From NCBI GenBank assembly GCA_013695265.1, contig JACDAU010000058.1:1-13714 (forward strand): DNA of 13,714 bases, in the 5' to 3' direction. The stretch comes from Chloroflexia bacterium (GTDB taxonomy: Bacteria > Chloroflexota > Chloroflexia > Thermobaculales > Thermobaculaceae). The notes beneath the pieces are model-generated. The model saw nothing but the letters and a program-made list of their open reading frames with translations, had not been told where the DNA came from and did not search any database. Positions 1 through 5,893 of the stretch are shown here, in pieces (the first letter of the stretch is position 1; every line of letters starts with the position of its first letter). The position numbers were made by a program, and so were the translations under genes.

Positions 1-832
1 CGCCGGCGCCCCCAGTACCGATCTGCCGTCGATCAATCTCTCCCACAGGAACGACCTGTGCGCCGGTTCCGCATAGAAACACCTCGTCCGCAATGTACAA
101 CTCTGTGCGATCGATGCTCCGCTCGACCGTCGGGATGCCGATAAGGTCCGCCGCGAGCTGCAAAAGCGTGGCCCTCGTAATGCCAGCGAGTACGTTATCC
201 GTGACGGACGGAGTGACGAGTTTTCCGCCAATGACGGCAAAGAGGTTTTCCGCACTCCCCTCCGCGACGTGGCCGTTCTCGCTGAGCATCAGAGCCTCGT
301 CATACCCGTCAAGCATCGCCTCCGTCTTGGCCAGCGCAGCGTTCACGTACGAGCCAGTGATCTTCGCGCGCGCCGGTGTCGCAGTATCCTCGACTCTGCG
401 CCACGAAGAGGTCCGGATCCGCGCCGCACCTTCGATCTCAACGTACGCGCCGAATGGCGCCGTGAACATCGCGAAGTCATCCTCAAGATCATGCAGGCGG
501 ACCCCGATGATCGGGGACGACTTATACATTAGTGGGCGGATATACGCGTCATGCATATGCTCGTTGCGCCGAAGCAGTTCCGCCGTCAGTTCGCACAACT
601 GGACGGTGGTATGCGGCATCCGCATCATCAAGATGTGCGCGGAAGCCGCCAGCCGGTCGAAGTGCTCGGGCGCACGGAACAGAAAGAGTTGCTGCTGATT
701 CTCATTCCAATGCGCGCGGATTCCCTCAAAACAGCCCGTGCCGTAGTTCAGCGCATGGGTCATTATTGGAACCTGCGCCTGTTCTACTGGCACGATCTCG
801 CCACGAAAGTACGCAAATCTGCCGGTGATCAC
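1..832 (-). CDS. ilvE: Branched-chain amino acid aminotransferase, IlvE-like (3' end cut by window edge)
   Basis: PLP-dependent fold type IV aminotransferase. It is expected to transfer the amino group between glutamate and the branched-chain 2-oxo acids in the last step of Val/Leu/Ile synthesis, in the cytosol. I translated 277 codons from a GTG at 832-830; the family is usually about 300 residues, so roughly 25-30 C-terminal residues lie outside the window. Early MTHALNYGTGCFEGIRA (residues 24-40) is the classic N-terminal IlvE segment. K157 in ARAKITGSYVN is the Schiff-base lysine. E191 lies in AEGSAENLF, NVLAGITR (213-220) is the phosphate-binding turn, and YIADEVFLCGT (246-256) follows. 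The GTG start is chosen because GGGGAGG lies 8 nt upstream and the protein then begins as expected (GRFAYFRGEIVP). It follows the foldase gene by 77 nt on the same strand. A D-amino-acid or aminodeoxychorismate lyase paralogue is possible, but the N-terminal pattern favours IlvE. Confidence 0.93.
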   Translation of the reverse strand, partial: MITGRFAYFRGEIVPVEQAQVPIMTHALNYGTGCFEGIRAHWNENQQQLFLFRAPEHFDRLAASAHILMMRMPHTTVQLCELTAELLRRNEHMHDAYIRPLMYKSSPIIGVRLHDLEDDFAMFTAPFGAYVEIEGAARIRTSSWRRVEDTATPARAKITGSYVNAALAKTEAMLDGYDEALMLSENGHVAEGSAENLFAVIGGKLVTPSVTDNVLAGITRATLLQLAADLIGIPTVERSIDRTELYIADEVFLCGTGAQVVPVGEIDRRQIGTGGAG

Positions 833-874
833 GCTGCCTGCCTCCCCGGCGCTCACACGCCACTATCGCCGCGC

Positions 875-894
875 CCGGACACAGTGCAGTCCGG
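875..894 (-). other. Hairpin between foldase gene and ilvE
   Basis: A perfect 6-bp inverted repeat (CCGGAC / GTCCGG) with an 8-nt loop lies in the 77-nt gap between the foldase stop (910) and the ilvE start (832). No T run follows it on the minus strand, so it is not a classical intrinsic terminator. It could be a weak terminator, an mRNA end-stabilising stem, or chance in GC-rich DNA. Confidence 0.3.
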
Positions 895-909
895 CCACAC
901 AGATCCCGC

Positions 910-2133
910 CTACTCTACGGGCACGACCGTTACGGTTGGAGCGGGAGTCGGCGTGGGCGGGATACCGATCTCCAGCGCACCCTCTTTCTTCAGGCGCGCC
1001 TGTTGCTCCTCAACGAAGTCCGATAGCTTTTTTTGGCCGACCTGTTGACGTTGCTGCTCCGTCAGCGGACGAGTCTTCGACCGCTCGATCAACTGGATCA
1101 CGTGAAACCCAAAGTCAGACTTCACCGGGCTGCTCAACTGGCCCGGCTTCGTGAGGGCAAACGCCGCCTTCGAGAACTCCGGTACATACAGTTCGTACGG
1201 CGCCCATCCGAGGTCGCCTCCCTTGGCGCGGTTGCTCTCGTCGATCGAACGCTGCTTCGCGAGCACCTCGAACTTCGCCCCATCCAGCAGTTCCCGCACG
1301 ATTTTGTCCGCCTGGGACTTTTCTTTCACGAGTATGTGCCGAACATGAACCTGCTCCGTGGCTTTGGGCACGTTCTTCTCCTGATACCGTTCGCGAATCA
1401 GGGCCGGGCGAACAACCAGGTCCTGATAGTCCGCCTGGGAAACGCCCAGGGTATCGCTGAGCAATTTGAAAAAGCCTTCGATATCTTCATCACTCGGCGC
1501 ACCCGGCGTAGGCGTAATGGCTGGCGCGGTCGCCTGACCCGCGTTCGACGTTTCTGTGGCTTGGGGGCTTGCCACCGCAGCGGCCGGGGTTGCCGTGCCC
1601 TCCGTATTCGTGCCGGGCGCACCCGCCGGGTAAAGGTACTCCTGCAGCTTCTGGTGCACCTGATTGTCCGTCACGGTGATTCCCGCTCGGGCTGCCGACT
1701 GCACAAGCACCTCGGCGCTGACCATCGGGTCCAGACCGGTAGCCGTAACCTCCGGGGGATCGTTGCTCCCAGTCTGCTGCTGCTGACTCTGCAGTGCGTC
1801 ACGCACCTGCTGTGGATTTTCCCGGAACGGCTGGAAGATCTGTGGCAGTACGCTCGGGTCCGTCCCCAAATTGCTCGCGAGCTTCTGGTACTTGGTGTAC
1901 TCTCCGCGGGTGATGGTCTCCTCGCCGACGGCGGCGACTTGCCGACTCGGATCCCAGAGCGACGTCTTCAGATACGGCACGAGGAGAATGAGCAGGGCCG
2001 CCAGCATGCCCACGACGACGACGCCGATGACAATACGCTGCCGCTGCTGCTCCTGCTCGAAGCGGCTGGTATGCCTGTGTGCAGCCGGCCTGTTGGCCGA
2101 CGCATTCCGGGGTTGTGGCGTCTGCTGCGACAT
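910..2133 (-). CDS. Membrane-anchored parvulin-type peptidyl-prolyl cis-trans isomerase (SurA/PrsA-like)
   Basis: Likely an extracytoplasmic foldase that isomerises Xaa-Pro bonds in secreted proteins. The 407-residue protein has a basic, Gln-rich cytosolic N-terminus (1-33), one membrane segment at about 34-55 and no cysteine. It is therefore a signal-anchor protein, not a PrsA lipoprotein. A SurA_N-like helical region follows (about 65-170 and 214-255), interrupted by a low-complexity Ala/Thr/Pro linker at about 170-212. The rotamase (PpiC) domain spans about 262-350, with VRHILVK at 264-270, KGGDLGW at 304-310, FSKAAFAL at 320-327 and FGFHVIQL at 341-348. The C-terminus is an amphipathic helix followed by a PTPTPAPT tail. 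The ATG start has an overlapping GAGAGAGG purine stretch just upstream. It lies 103 nt after rpsR on the same strand, so it may be read through from the ribosomal protein operon. I cannot tell SurA-type from PrsA-type function. Confidence 0.9.
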   Translation of the reverse strand: MSQQTPQPRNASANRPAAHRHTSRFEQEQQRQRIVIGVVVVGMLAALLILLVPYLKTSLWDPSRQVAAVGEETITRGEYTKYQKLASNLGTDPSVLPQIFQPFRENPQQVRDALQSQQQQTGSNDPPEVTATGLDPMVSAEVLVQSAARAGITVTDNQVHQKLQEYLYPAGAPGTNTEGTATPAAAVASPQATETSNAGQATAPAITPTPGAPSDEDIEGFFKLLSDTLGVSQADYQDLVVRPALIRERYQEKNVPKATEQVHVRHILVKEKSQADKIVRELLDGAKFEVLAKQRSIDESNRAKGGDLGWAPYELYVPEFSKAAFALTKPGQLSSPVKSDFGFHVIQLIERSKTRPLTEQQRQQVGQKKLSDFVEEQQARLKKEGALEIGIPPTPTPAPTVTVVPVE

Positions 2134-2173
2134 GCGCCTCTCTCTGCTAAGACTGAATGCCTGGGCGTAGTGA

Positions 2174-2207
2174 TGAGAGGCATGGGGTATGACGCCCGAG
2201 CCTCTCA
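2174..2207 (-). other. Perfect 8-bp inverted repeat between rpsR and the foldase gene
   Basis: TGAGAGGC (2174-2181) is exactly complementary to GCCTCTCA (2200-2207), with an 18-nt loop that also contains a short GGG/CCC pairing. It lies in the 103-nt space between the rpsR stop and the foldase ATG. On the minus strand a TTGACT hexamer (2212-2207) abuts the upstream arm and could be a -35 box, but I see no good -10 about 17 nt downstream. No T run follows, so this is not a typical intrinsic terminator. It could be an operator, an attenuating stem or an mRNA processing site. Confidence 0.4.
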
Positions 2208-2236
2208 GTCAATACGATACTATCCCTACCGTAACG

Positions 2237-2557
2237 CTAAGGGCGAATGTGGGTCGAGGTATACGGGAGCAATGCCATATGACGTGCCCGCTTCAGTGCA
2301 ACGGCCAGCCCGCGCTGATGGCGGGCGCACGTGCCCATCTTCCGCCGTGACTCGATCTTGCCACGATCCGACACGTACCGGCCGATACGGCCCAGATCCT
2401 TGTAGTCAACGTACGCGACCTTGTCTACGCAGAACAGGCACACCTTGCGACGCGGGACGTAGCGCCCACCCGGCTTCCGGGGTCGCCGCTCCCCACCGTT
2501 ATCCCCGCCAGACTGTCCTTCTCGCGTCGATCCTGACCGCTGATTATCATAACTCAT
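2237..2557 (-). CDS. rpsR: 30S ribosomal protein bS18
   Basis: Primary component of the 30S platform, where it dimerises with bS6 on 16S rRNA. The protein is 106 residues from the ATG at 2557-2555. A disordered, Gly/Arg-rich N-terminal extension (1-30) precedes the conserved core. The end has the family signature, with KRARHMALLPYT at 89-100. Cysteines C40 and C43 (CLFC) plus C77 and H80 (CARH) make it the C+ zinc-binding form. An in-frame TTG at 2566 is less likely, because the purine-rich AGAGG is only 2 nt from that TTG but about 11 nt from the ATG. It follows ssb by 52 nt in the usual rpsF-ssb-rpsR order. The next gene is not rplI, which often follows in other bacteria. Confidence 0.97.
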   Translation of the reverse strand: MSYDNQRSGSTREGQSGGDNGGERRPRKPGGRYVPRRKVCLFCVDKVAYVDYKDLGRIGRYVSDRGKIESRRKMGTCARHQRGLAVALKRARHMALLPYTSTHIRP

Positions 2558-2609
2558 TTCGTGCAAGTCCTCTCATATCTCGCGCAGTAATCGAACCGGG
2601 TGCAGGGAT

Positions 2610-3035
2610 TTAGAACGGCATGTCCTCAATATCTTCCATTCCGGCAGAACCGCCTGGAGCATCCCCTCCGCCTTCGCCGCCTTCGGGGCGATCTCCACGC
2701 CGGCTATCAAGCATGATCATGTCGTTCGCAACTACCTCAGTGGCGTAGCGCTTCTGGCCGCTCTGATCATCCCAGGAACGCGTTTGCAAACGCCCCTCGA
2801 CATATACCTTCGACCCCTTGGTCAGGTAGCTACTGGTAATTTCGGCGAGCTTATCCCAGGCGACTACCGTGAACCAGTCCGTTTCCTCCCGGACCTCACC
2901 TTCCTGTCCCGCTCGCCGCCTGCGGCTGCACGCGACGCGGAAGTTCGTCACTGCCGTGCCGCCCGACGTGTAGCGCATCTCAGGATCCGCGCCCAGTCGG
3001 CCGATAAGCATCACTTTGTTCAGGTCTCTAGACAC
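2610..3035 (-). CDS. ssb: Single-stranded DNA-binding protein
   Basis: Binds single-stranded DNA during replication, recombination and repair, and recruits partner proteins through its tail. The protein is 141 residues from the GTG at 3035-3033. The OB-fold covers about 1-110: it opens with SRDLNKVMLIGRLG, then has DPEMRYT, WFTVVAWDKLAE and KVYVEGRLQTRSW. A Gly/Asp/Glu-rich linker follows. The protein ends in EDIEDMPF, the acidic-hydrophobic tip that docks partners, so the C-terminus is intact. The GTG is preferred over an upstream in-frame TTG at 3044 because AGAGG lies 9 nt before the GTG but touches the TTG. The start overlaps the rpsF stop by 8 nt, indicating translational coupling. Confidence 0.96.
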   Translation of the reverse strand: MSRDLNKVMLIGRLGADPEMRYTSGGTAVTNFRVACSRRRRAGQEGEVREETDWFTVVAWDKLAEITSSYLTKGSKVYVEGRLQTRSWDDQSGQKRYATEVVANDMIMLDSRRGDRPEGGEGGGDAPGGSAGMEDIEDMPF

Positions 3036-3390
3036 TCGCTTCAACCTCTGCTACTTCAGGCTCTGCTTCTTCGAGCTCCACTTCTTCGGGCTTATCAGCC
3101 TGGGGACGGGTAACGAGGAACCGAAGCACGTTCTCGTTGAGCCTTAGCTCCCGGTCGATCTCCGCAGCGATATTCGGCTCTGCCTGGTATCGGAACAGCG
3201 TGTAGAACCCCTCGGTCTGGTCGTTGATTGGATACGCCAGTCGGCGGCGGCCCCAAGGCACCTCTAACTGGTACTCCTGGATGGTTCCGCCGCGGCTCAT
3301 AATGTACCCCGCAATCTGGTCGAGTGCGCCAGGCATCTCGTCGTCCGAAATCGTCGGGTGCATCACCACCATCAATTCATAGTCACGCAA
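3028..3390 (-). CDS. rpsF: 30S ribosomal protein bS6
   Basis: Small-subunit platform protein that binds 16S rRNA together with bS18. The protein is 120 residues. It opens with the typical RDYELMVVMHP strand, and has EVPWGRRRLAYPI (about 43-55), EGFYTLFRY and the NENVLRFLVTR strand. It ends in an acidic Glu/Ala-rich tail from about residue 100. The start is TTG (3390-3388), not ATG: AAGGAG lies 7 nt upstream and only this start gives the family N-terminus. It is the first gene of rpsF-ssb-rpsR, with its own promoter at about 3462-3470 and a 60-65 nt leader containing a hairpin. Confidence 0.97.
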   Translation of the reverse strand: MRDYELMVVMHPTISDDEMPGALDQIAGYIMSRGGTIQEYQLEVPWGRRRLAYPINDQTEGFYTLFRYQAEPNIAAEIDRELRLNENVLRFLVTRPQADKPEEVELEEAEPEVAEVEASV

Positions 3391-3413
3391 GGTCAGACTC
3401 CTTCCTCTGGGTT

Positions 3414-3443
3414 TGCCGAACTGTCACAATTCCCCGCCCGGCA
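3414..3443 (-). promoter_or_regulatory. Hairpin in the rpsF leader, candidate S6:S18 autoregulatory element
   Basis: On the minus strand, TGCCGGGC (3443-3436) pairs with GTTCGGCA (3421-3414) to give an 8-bp stem with two G-U pairs and a 14-nt loop. It lies between the predicted transcription start and the rpsF Shine-Dalgarno, ending about 23 nt before the TTG. In several bacteria the bS6:bS18 complex represses its own operon by binding a leader stem that contains a CCG trinucleotide and mimics the 16S site. This stem contains CCG, but I cannot confirm that it matches the known consensus. Confidence 0.4.
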
Positions 3444-3461
3444 GAAAGGTTTGTAGACCCT

Positions 3462-3470
3462 AGTATACCA
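3462..3470 (-). promoter_or_regulatory. Extended -10 promoter for rpsF-ssb-rpsR
   Basis: On the minus strand the sequence reads TGGTATACT, an extended -10 (TGn followed by TATACT, one mismatch to TATAAT). About 17 nt upstream the hexamer is GGATAC, a poor -35. Transcription would begin near 3455, giving a leader of about 65 nt before the rpsF TTG. It lies in the 116-nt gap after ffh, so the ribosomal protein operon can be transcribed independently of ftsY-ffh. Confidence 0.6.
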
Positions 3471-3478
3471 GCCCGCAA

Positions 3479-3493
3479 CGTGGCGTATCCACG
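3479..3493 (-). other. Small hairpin downstream of ffh
   Basis: CGTGG-(5 nt)-CCACG forms a perfect 5-bp stem 14 nt after the ffh stop codon, just upstream of the rpsF promoter. It lacks a following T run. It could be a weak end-of-transcript signal for ftsY-ffh, but the stem is short enough to be chance. Confidence 0.25.
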
Positions 3494-3506
3494 CGCACGA
3501 GACGCG

Positions 3507-4835
3507 CTAGCCGAAGAGCCCAGGAATCTTCGGCATCTTCCCGGAAGTCAGTTGCTTCATCATCTTTTGCATCTGGTTGAACTGGCTGAGCAGCGCATTG
3601 ACGTCCGCGACCGATGTACCGCTCCCTGCGGCGATACGCTTTCGCCGCTTGCCATTCTTCAGGAGATCCGGGCGCTGCCGTTCGGCAACGGTCATGCTCT
3701 GGATGATGGCCTCGATACGCTTCATTTCGCGGTCGTCCACCTGAACATCCTGGCCACGCATCGTGCTGCCCATTCCAGGGATCATGTCGACGAGCTGCTG
3801 GAGCGGTCCCATACTTTTAATGGTCTGGAGCTGGTTATAGAAGTCCTCTAGTGTGAAGGTCGCCGTGCGCATCTTGCGCTCCAGCTCTTCTGCCTGCCGT
3901 TCATCGAATGCAGACTGCGCCCGCTCGATCAGGGAGAGCATGTCGCCCAGGCCCAGGATGCGCGAGGCTAGCCGGTCCGGCATGAACGGCTCCATGGCCT
4001 CGGGCCGCTCGCCGGTGCCGATGAACTTGATCGGCACGCCGGTGACGGATCGGATTGAGAGGGCCGCGCCACCCCGCGCGTCACCGTCCATCTTTGTCAT
4101 GATGAGCCCCGTCACGCCGAGCCGCTCGTGAAACTGTCGTGCGACCCGCACCGCTTCCTGGCCGGTCATTGCATCCGCGACAAGTAAGGTCTCGGTCGGG
4201 TTGGTTTGCACCTTAACCCGCTCTAGCTCCTGCATCATCCCCTCGTCAATACTCAGCCGCCCGGCGGTATCGAGGAGCACATGGGTATAGCCGTTCGATC
4301 GGGCCTCCCGGAGTGCGTTGGCGGCGATCTGCTCAGGCGCGACCTGCGTACCCTCGCTGTGTACCGGGATATTCAGGCTCGCCCCGAGGGTTTCGAGCTG
4401 CTTGACCGCAGCGGGCCGATACACGTCCGCCGCAACGAGCAGAGGCCGCGCGCCCTGCTTGCGGAGATATAGCGCGAGCTTCGATGCGTGCGTAGTTTTG
4501 CCGGCGCCCTGTAGTCCAACCAGCATGTACACAGTCGGCGGGGAGGGTGCGGTCTCCAGCTTGCTCTGTGTGCTGCCCAGAAGCTCGACCAACTCCTCGT
4601 TCACTACCTGAATCACCTGTTGCGTCGGGTTCAGGCTCTCCAGCGCCCGCGCCGCCTCGACCTTCTCCTTCACGTCTGCGATGAACTGCTTTGCTACCTT
4701 GAGGTTCACATCCGCTTCCATCAGCGAGATGCGGACCTCGCGCAGCGCCAGGTCTATGTCGCTTTCTGCGATGCGGCCCTTTGAGTTCAGCTTTTTGAAC
4801 GTACCCTGCATCCGGTCTGTCAGGCTCTCAAACAT
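3507..4835 (-). CDS. ffh: Signal recognition particle protein Ffh (SRP54 homologue)
   Basis: SRP GTPase that binds 4.5S RNA and signal sequences of nascent membrane proteins and delivers ribosomes to FtsY. The protein is 442 residues, normal for the family. The N domain covers about 1-95, including ALREVRISLMEADVN. In the G domain, GLQGAGKT at 107-114 is the P-loop, DVYRPAAVKQL at 137-147 is the I-box region, DTAGR at 189-193 is G3, TKMD at 247-250 is G4 and GTGE at 273-276 follows. The Met-rich M domain (about 325-442) has PGMGSTMRGQ, a KNGKRRKRIAAGSGTSV RNA-binding stretch and a C-terminal FNQMQKMMKQ helix. The ATG start follows AGGAGAGGGCGC. It lies 18 nt after ftsY and is probably co-transcribed with it. 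No 4.5S RNA gene is visible in this window. Confidence 0.98.
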   Translation of the reverse strand: MFESLTDRMQGTFKKLNSKGRIAESDIDLALREVRISLMEADVNLKVAKQFIADVKEKVEAARALESLNPTQQVIQVVNEELVELLGSTQSKLETAPSPPTVYMLVGLQGAGKTTHASKLALYLRKQGARPLLVAADVYRPAAVKQLETLGASLNIPVHSEGTQVAPEQIAANALREARSNGYTHVLLDTAGRLSIDEGMMQELERVKVQTNPTETLLVADAMTGQEAVRVARQFHERLGVTGLIMTKMDGDARGGAALSIRSVTGVPIKFIGTGERPEAMEPFMPDRLASRILGLGDMLSLIERAQSAFDERQAEELERKMRTATFTLEDFYNQLQTIKSMGPLQQLVDMIPGMGSTMRGQDVQVDDREMKRIEAIIQSMTVAERQRPDLLKNGKRRKRIAAGSGTSVADVNALLSQFNQMQKMMKQLTSGKMPKIPGLFG

Positions 4836-4853
4836 GCGCCCTCTCCTGTATCG

Positions 4854-5798
4854 CTAGCTCCAGAGCGCGTCAACAAACGCCCTGGCATCGAACTCCGCGA
4901 GGTCGTCTATCTTCTCACCGGTTGCGACGTACCGAATGGGCACGCCAAGCTCCTTGACTATCGCGAACGCTATCCCCCCCTTGGAGGTCCCGTCCATCTT
5001 TGCCAGCACCACGCCGTCAAGCGTGACCGTGCCCGCGAACTTGCGCGCCTGCTCCAGCCCGTTCTGGCCCGTGGTGGCATCCAGCACCATCAGGTTCTCT
5101 ATCCGCGTGTTCCCGCCGCGCGTAACCACCCGCTGAATCTTGCGCAACTCCTCCATCAGGTTGTACTTCGTGTGGAGGCGGCCCGCGGTATCGACCAGGA
5201 GCACGTCCGCATGGCGCGACGTTGCGGCAGTGAGCGCGTCGTGTACCACGGAGGCAGGATCGGAGTTCGGCGCGCCCGCAATCACCGGCACTCCCGCGCG
5301 CTCTCCCCAAACCTCCAACTGATCGATCGCCGCCGCGCGGAACGTGTCCGCCGCGCCTATTACGACGTTCGCTCCGTTCTCCCTGAGCCGGTTGGCGATC
5401 TTCGCGATACTCGTGGTTTTGCCTACGCCATTGACGCCCACGATAAGGGTCACCAGCAGCGCGTCCCCGTTGGGGGGCTCCTGCCGTCGGGGCGGCAGGC
5501 TGGTGAGCATCAGCAGCAACTCATCCTTGAGCGCCTGCCGCACCTGGCTCGGGCGCCGCAGCTTCTCGGTCTCCACGCGGTCCTGCAAGTGCTCGACGAG
5601 TCCGAAGGTGGTCTCGACACCCACATCCGACGCGACCAGCAGCTCCTCCAGCTCCTCCCAGGTTTCGTCCGTTATCTCCTCACGATCGAAGAGCGCGGAC
5701 ATCTGCCCGAACAGGCCGGTCCGGCTGCGTTGCAGCCCTTCTTCGAGCTTCTCGTCGCGTACTTGTGGATCCTGCCTGCTGCGGAAAAACCGTGCCAA
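4854..5798 (-). CDS. ftsY: Signal recognition particle receptor FtsY
   Basis: Membrane-associated GTPase that docks the Ffh-ribosome complex at the Sec translocon; each activates the other's GTP hydrolysis. At 314 residues it is a minimal NG-type FtsY, without the long acidic A domain of E. coli. The N domain covers about 15-105 (TWEELEELLVASDVGVETT). The P-loop is GVNGVGKT at 121-128, DTFRAAAIDQL at 151-161 is the I-box, DTAGR at 203-207 is G3, AKMDG at 266-270 is G4 (more often TKxD) and GGIAFAI follows. The TTG start (5798-5796) is chosen because GGAGGG lies 8 nt upstream and the protein then begins with the basic MARFFRSR. It is the first gene of an ftsY-ffh transcription unit and diverges from uvrC. 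Confidence 0.97.
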   Translation of the reverse strand: MARFFRSRQDPQVRDEKLEEGLQRSRTGLFGQMSALFDREEITDETWEELEELLVASDVGVETTFGLVEHLQDRVETEKLRRPSQVRQALKDELLLMLTSLPPRRQEPPNGDALLVTLIVGVNGVGKTTSIAKIANRLRENGANVVIGAADTFRAAAIDQLEVWGERAGVPVIAGAPNSDPASVVHDALTAATSRHADVLLVDTAGRLHTKYNLMEELRKIQRVVTRGGNTRIENLMVLDATTGQNGLEQARKFAGTVTLDGVVLAKMDGTSKGGIAFAIVKELGVPIRYVATGEKIDDLAEFDARAFVDALWS

Positions 5799-5832
5799 TG
5801 CCGTTGCCCTCCGTGTCTTCCAAGGTCACGGA

Positions 5833-5841
5833 ATTATAGCA
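5833..5841 (-). promoter_or_regulatory. Extended -10 promoter for ftsY-ffh
   Basis: On the minus strand the sequence is TGCTATAAT, a perfect extended -10 (TGn plus TATAAT). No TTGACA-like -35 is visible about 17 nt upstream. Transcription would start near 5826, leaving a leader of about 28 nt that contains the GGAGGG Shine-Dalgarno of ftsY. Confidence 0.7.
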
Positions 5842-5869
5842 AACACCACCCGGCACCCCAGCGGGCCTG

Positions 5870-5878
5870 TGGTAAAAT
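5870..5878 (+). promoter_or_regulatory. Extended -10 promoter for uvrC-tsaC-rph
   Basis: TGGTAAAAT matches an extended -10 with one mismatch in the hexamer. The region 17 nt upstream is CG-rich and has no -35 match. A start about 7 nt downstream falls near 5885, right at the AGGAG before the uvrC ATG at 5894, so the mRNA would have a leader of only about 9 nt. This also argues against the in-frame GTG at 5882 being the start codon. Confidence 0.5.
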
Positions 5879-5893
5879 CCTGTGAGGAGTACA

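Noticed and set aside
93..698. Plus-strand open frames at the left end
   Set aside because: The minus strand here encodes a continuous branched-chain aminotransferase with catalytic lysine and cofactor motifs, so these are shadows.
833..909. T-box or attenuator leader for ilvE
   Set aside because: The gap is only 77 nt, too short for a T-box. It holds just one short hairpin with no T run, and no leader peptide is visible.
1033..2613. 526-residue open frame on the plus strand
   Set aside because: It is antisense to the foldase and rpsR, which have clear family motifs. It has no recognisable domain and is Arg/Leu-rich low-quality sequence as expected for a shadow in GC-rich DNA.
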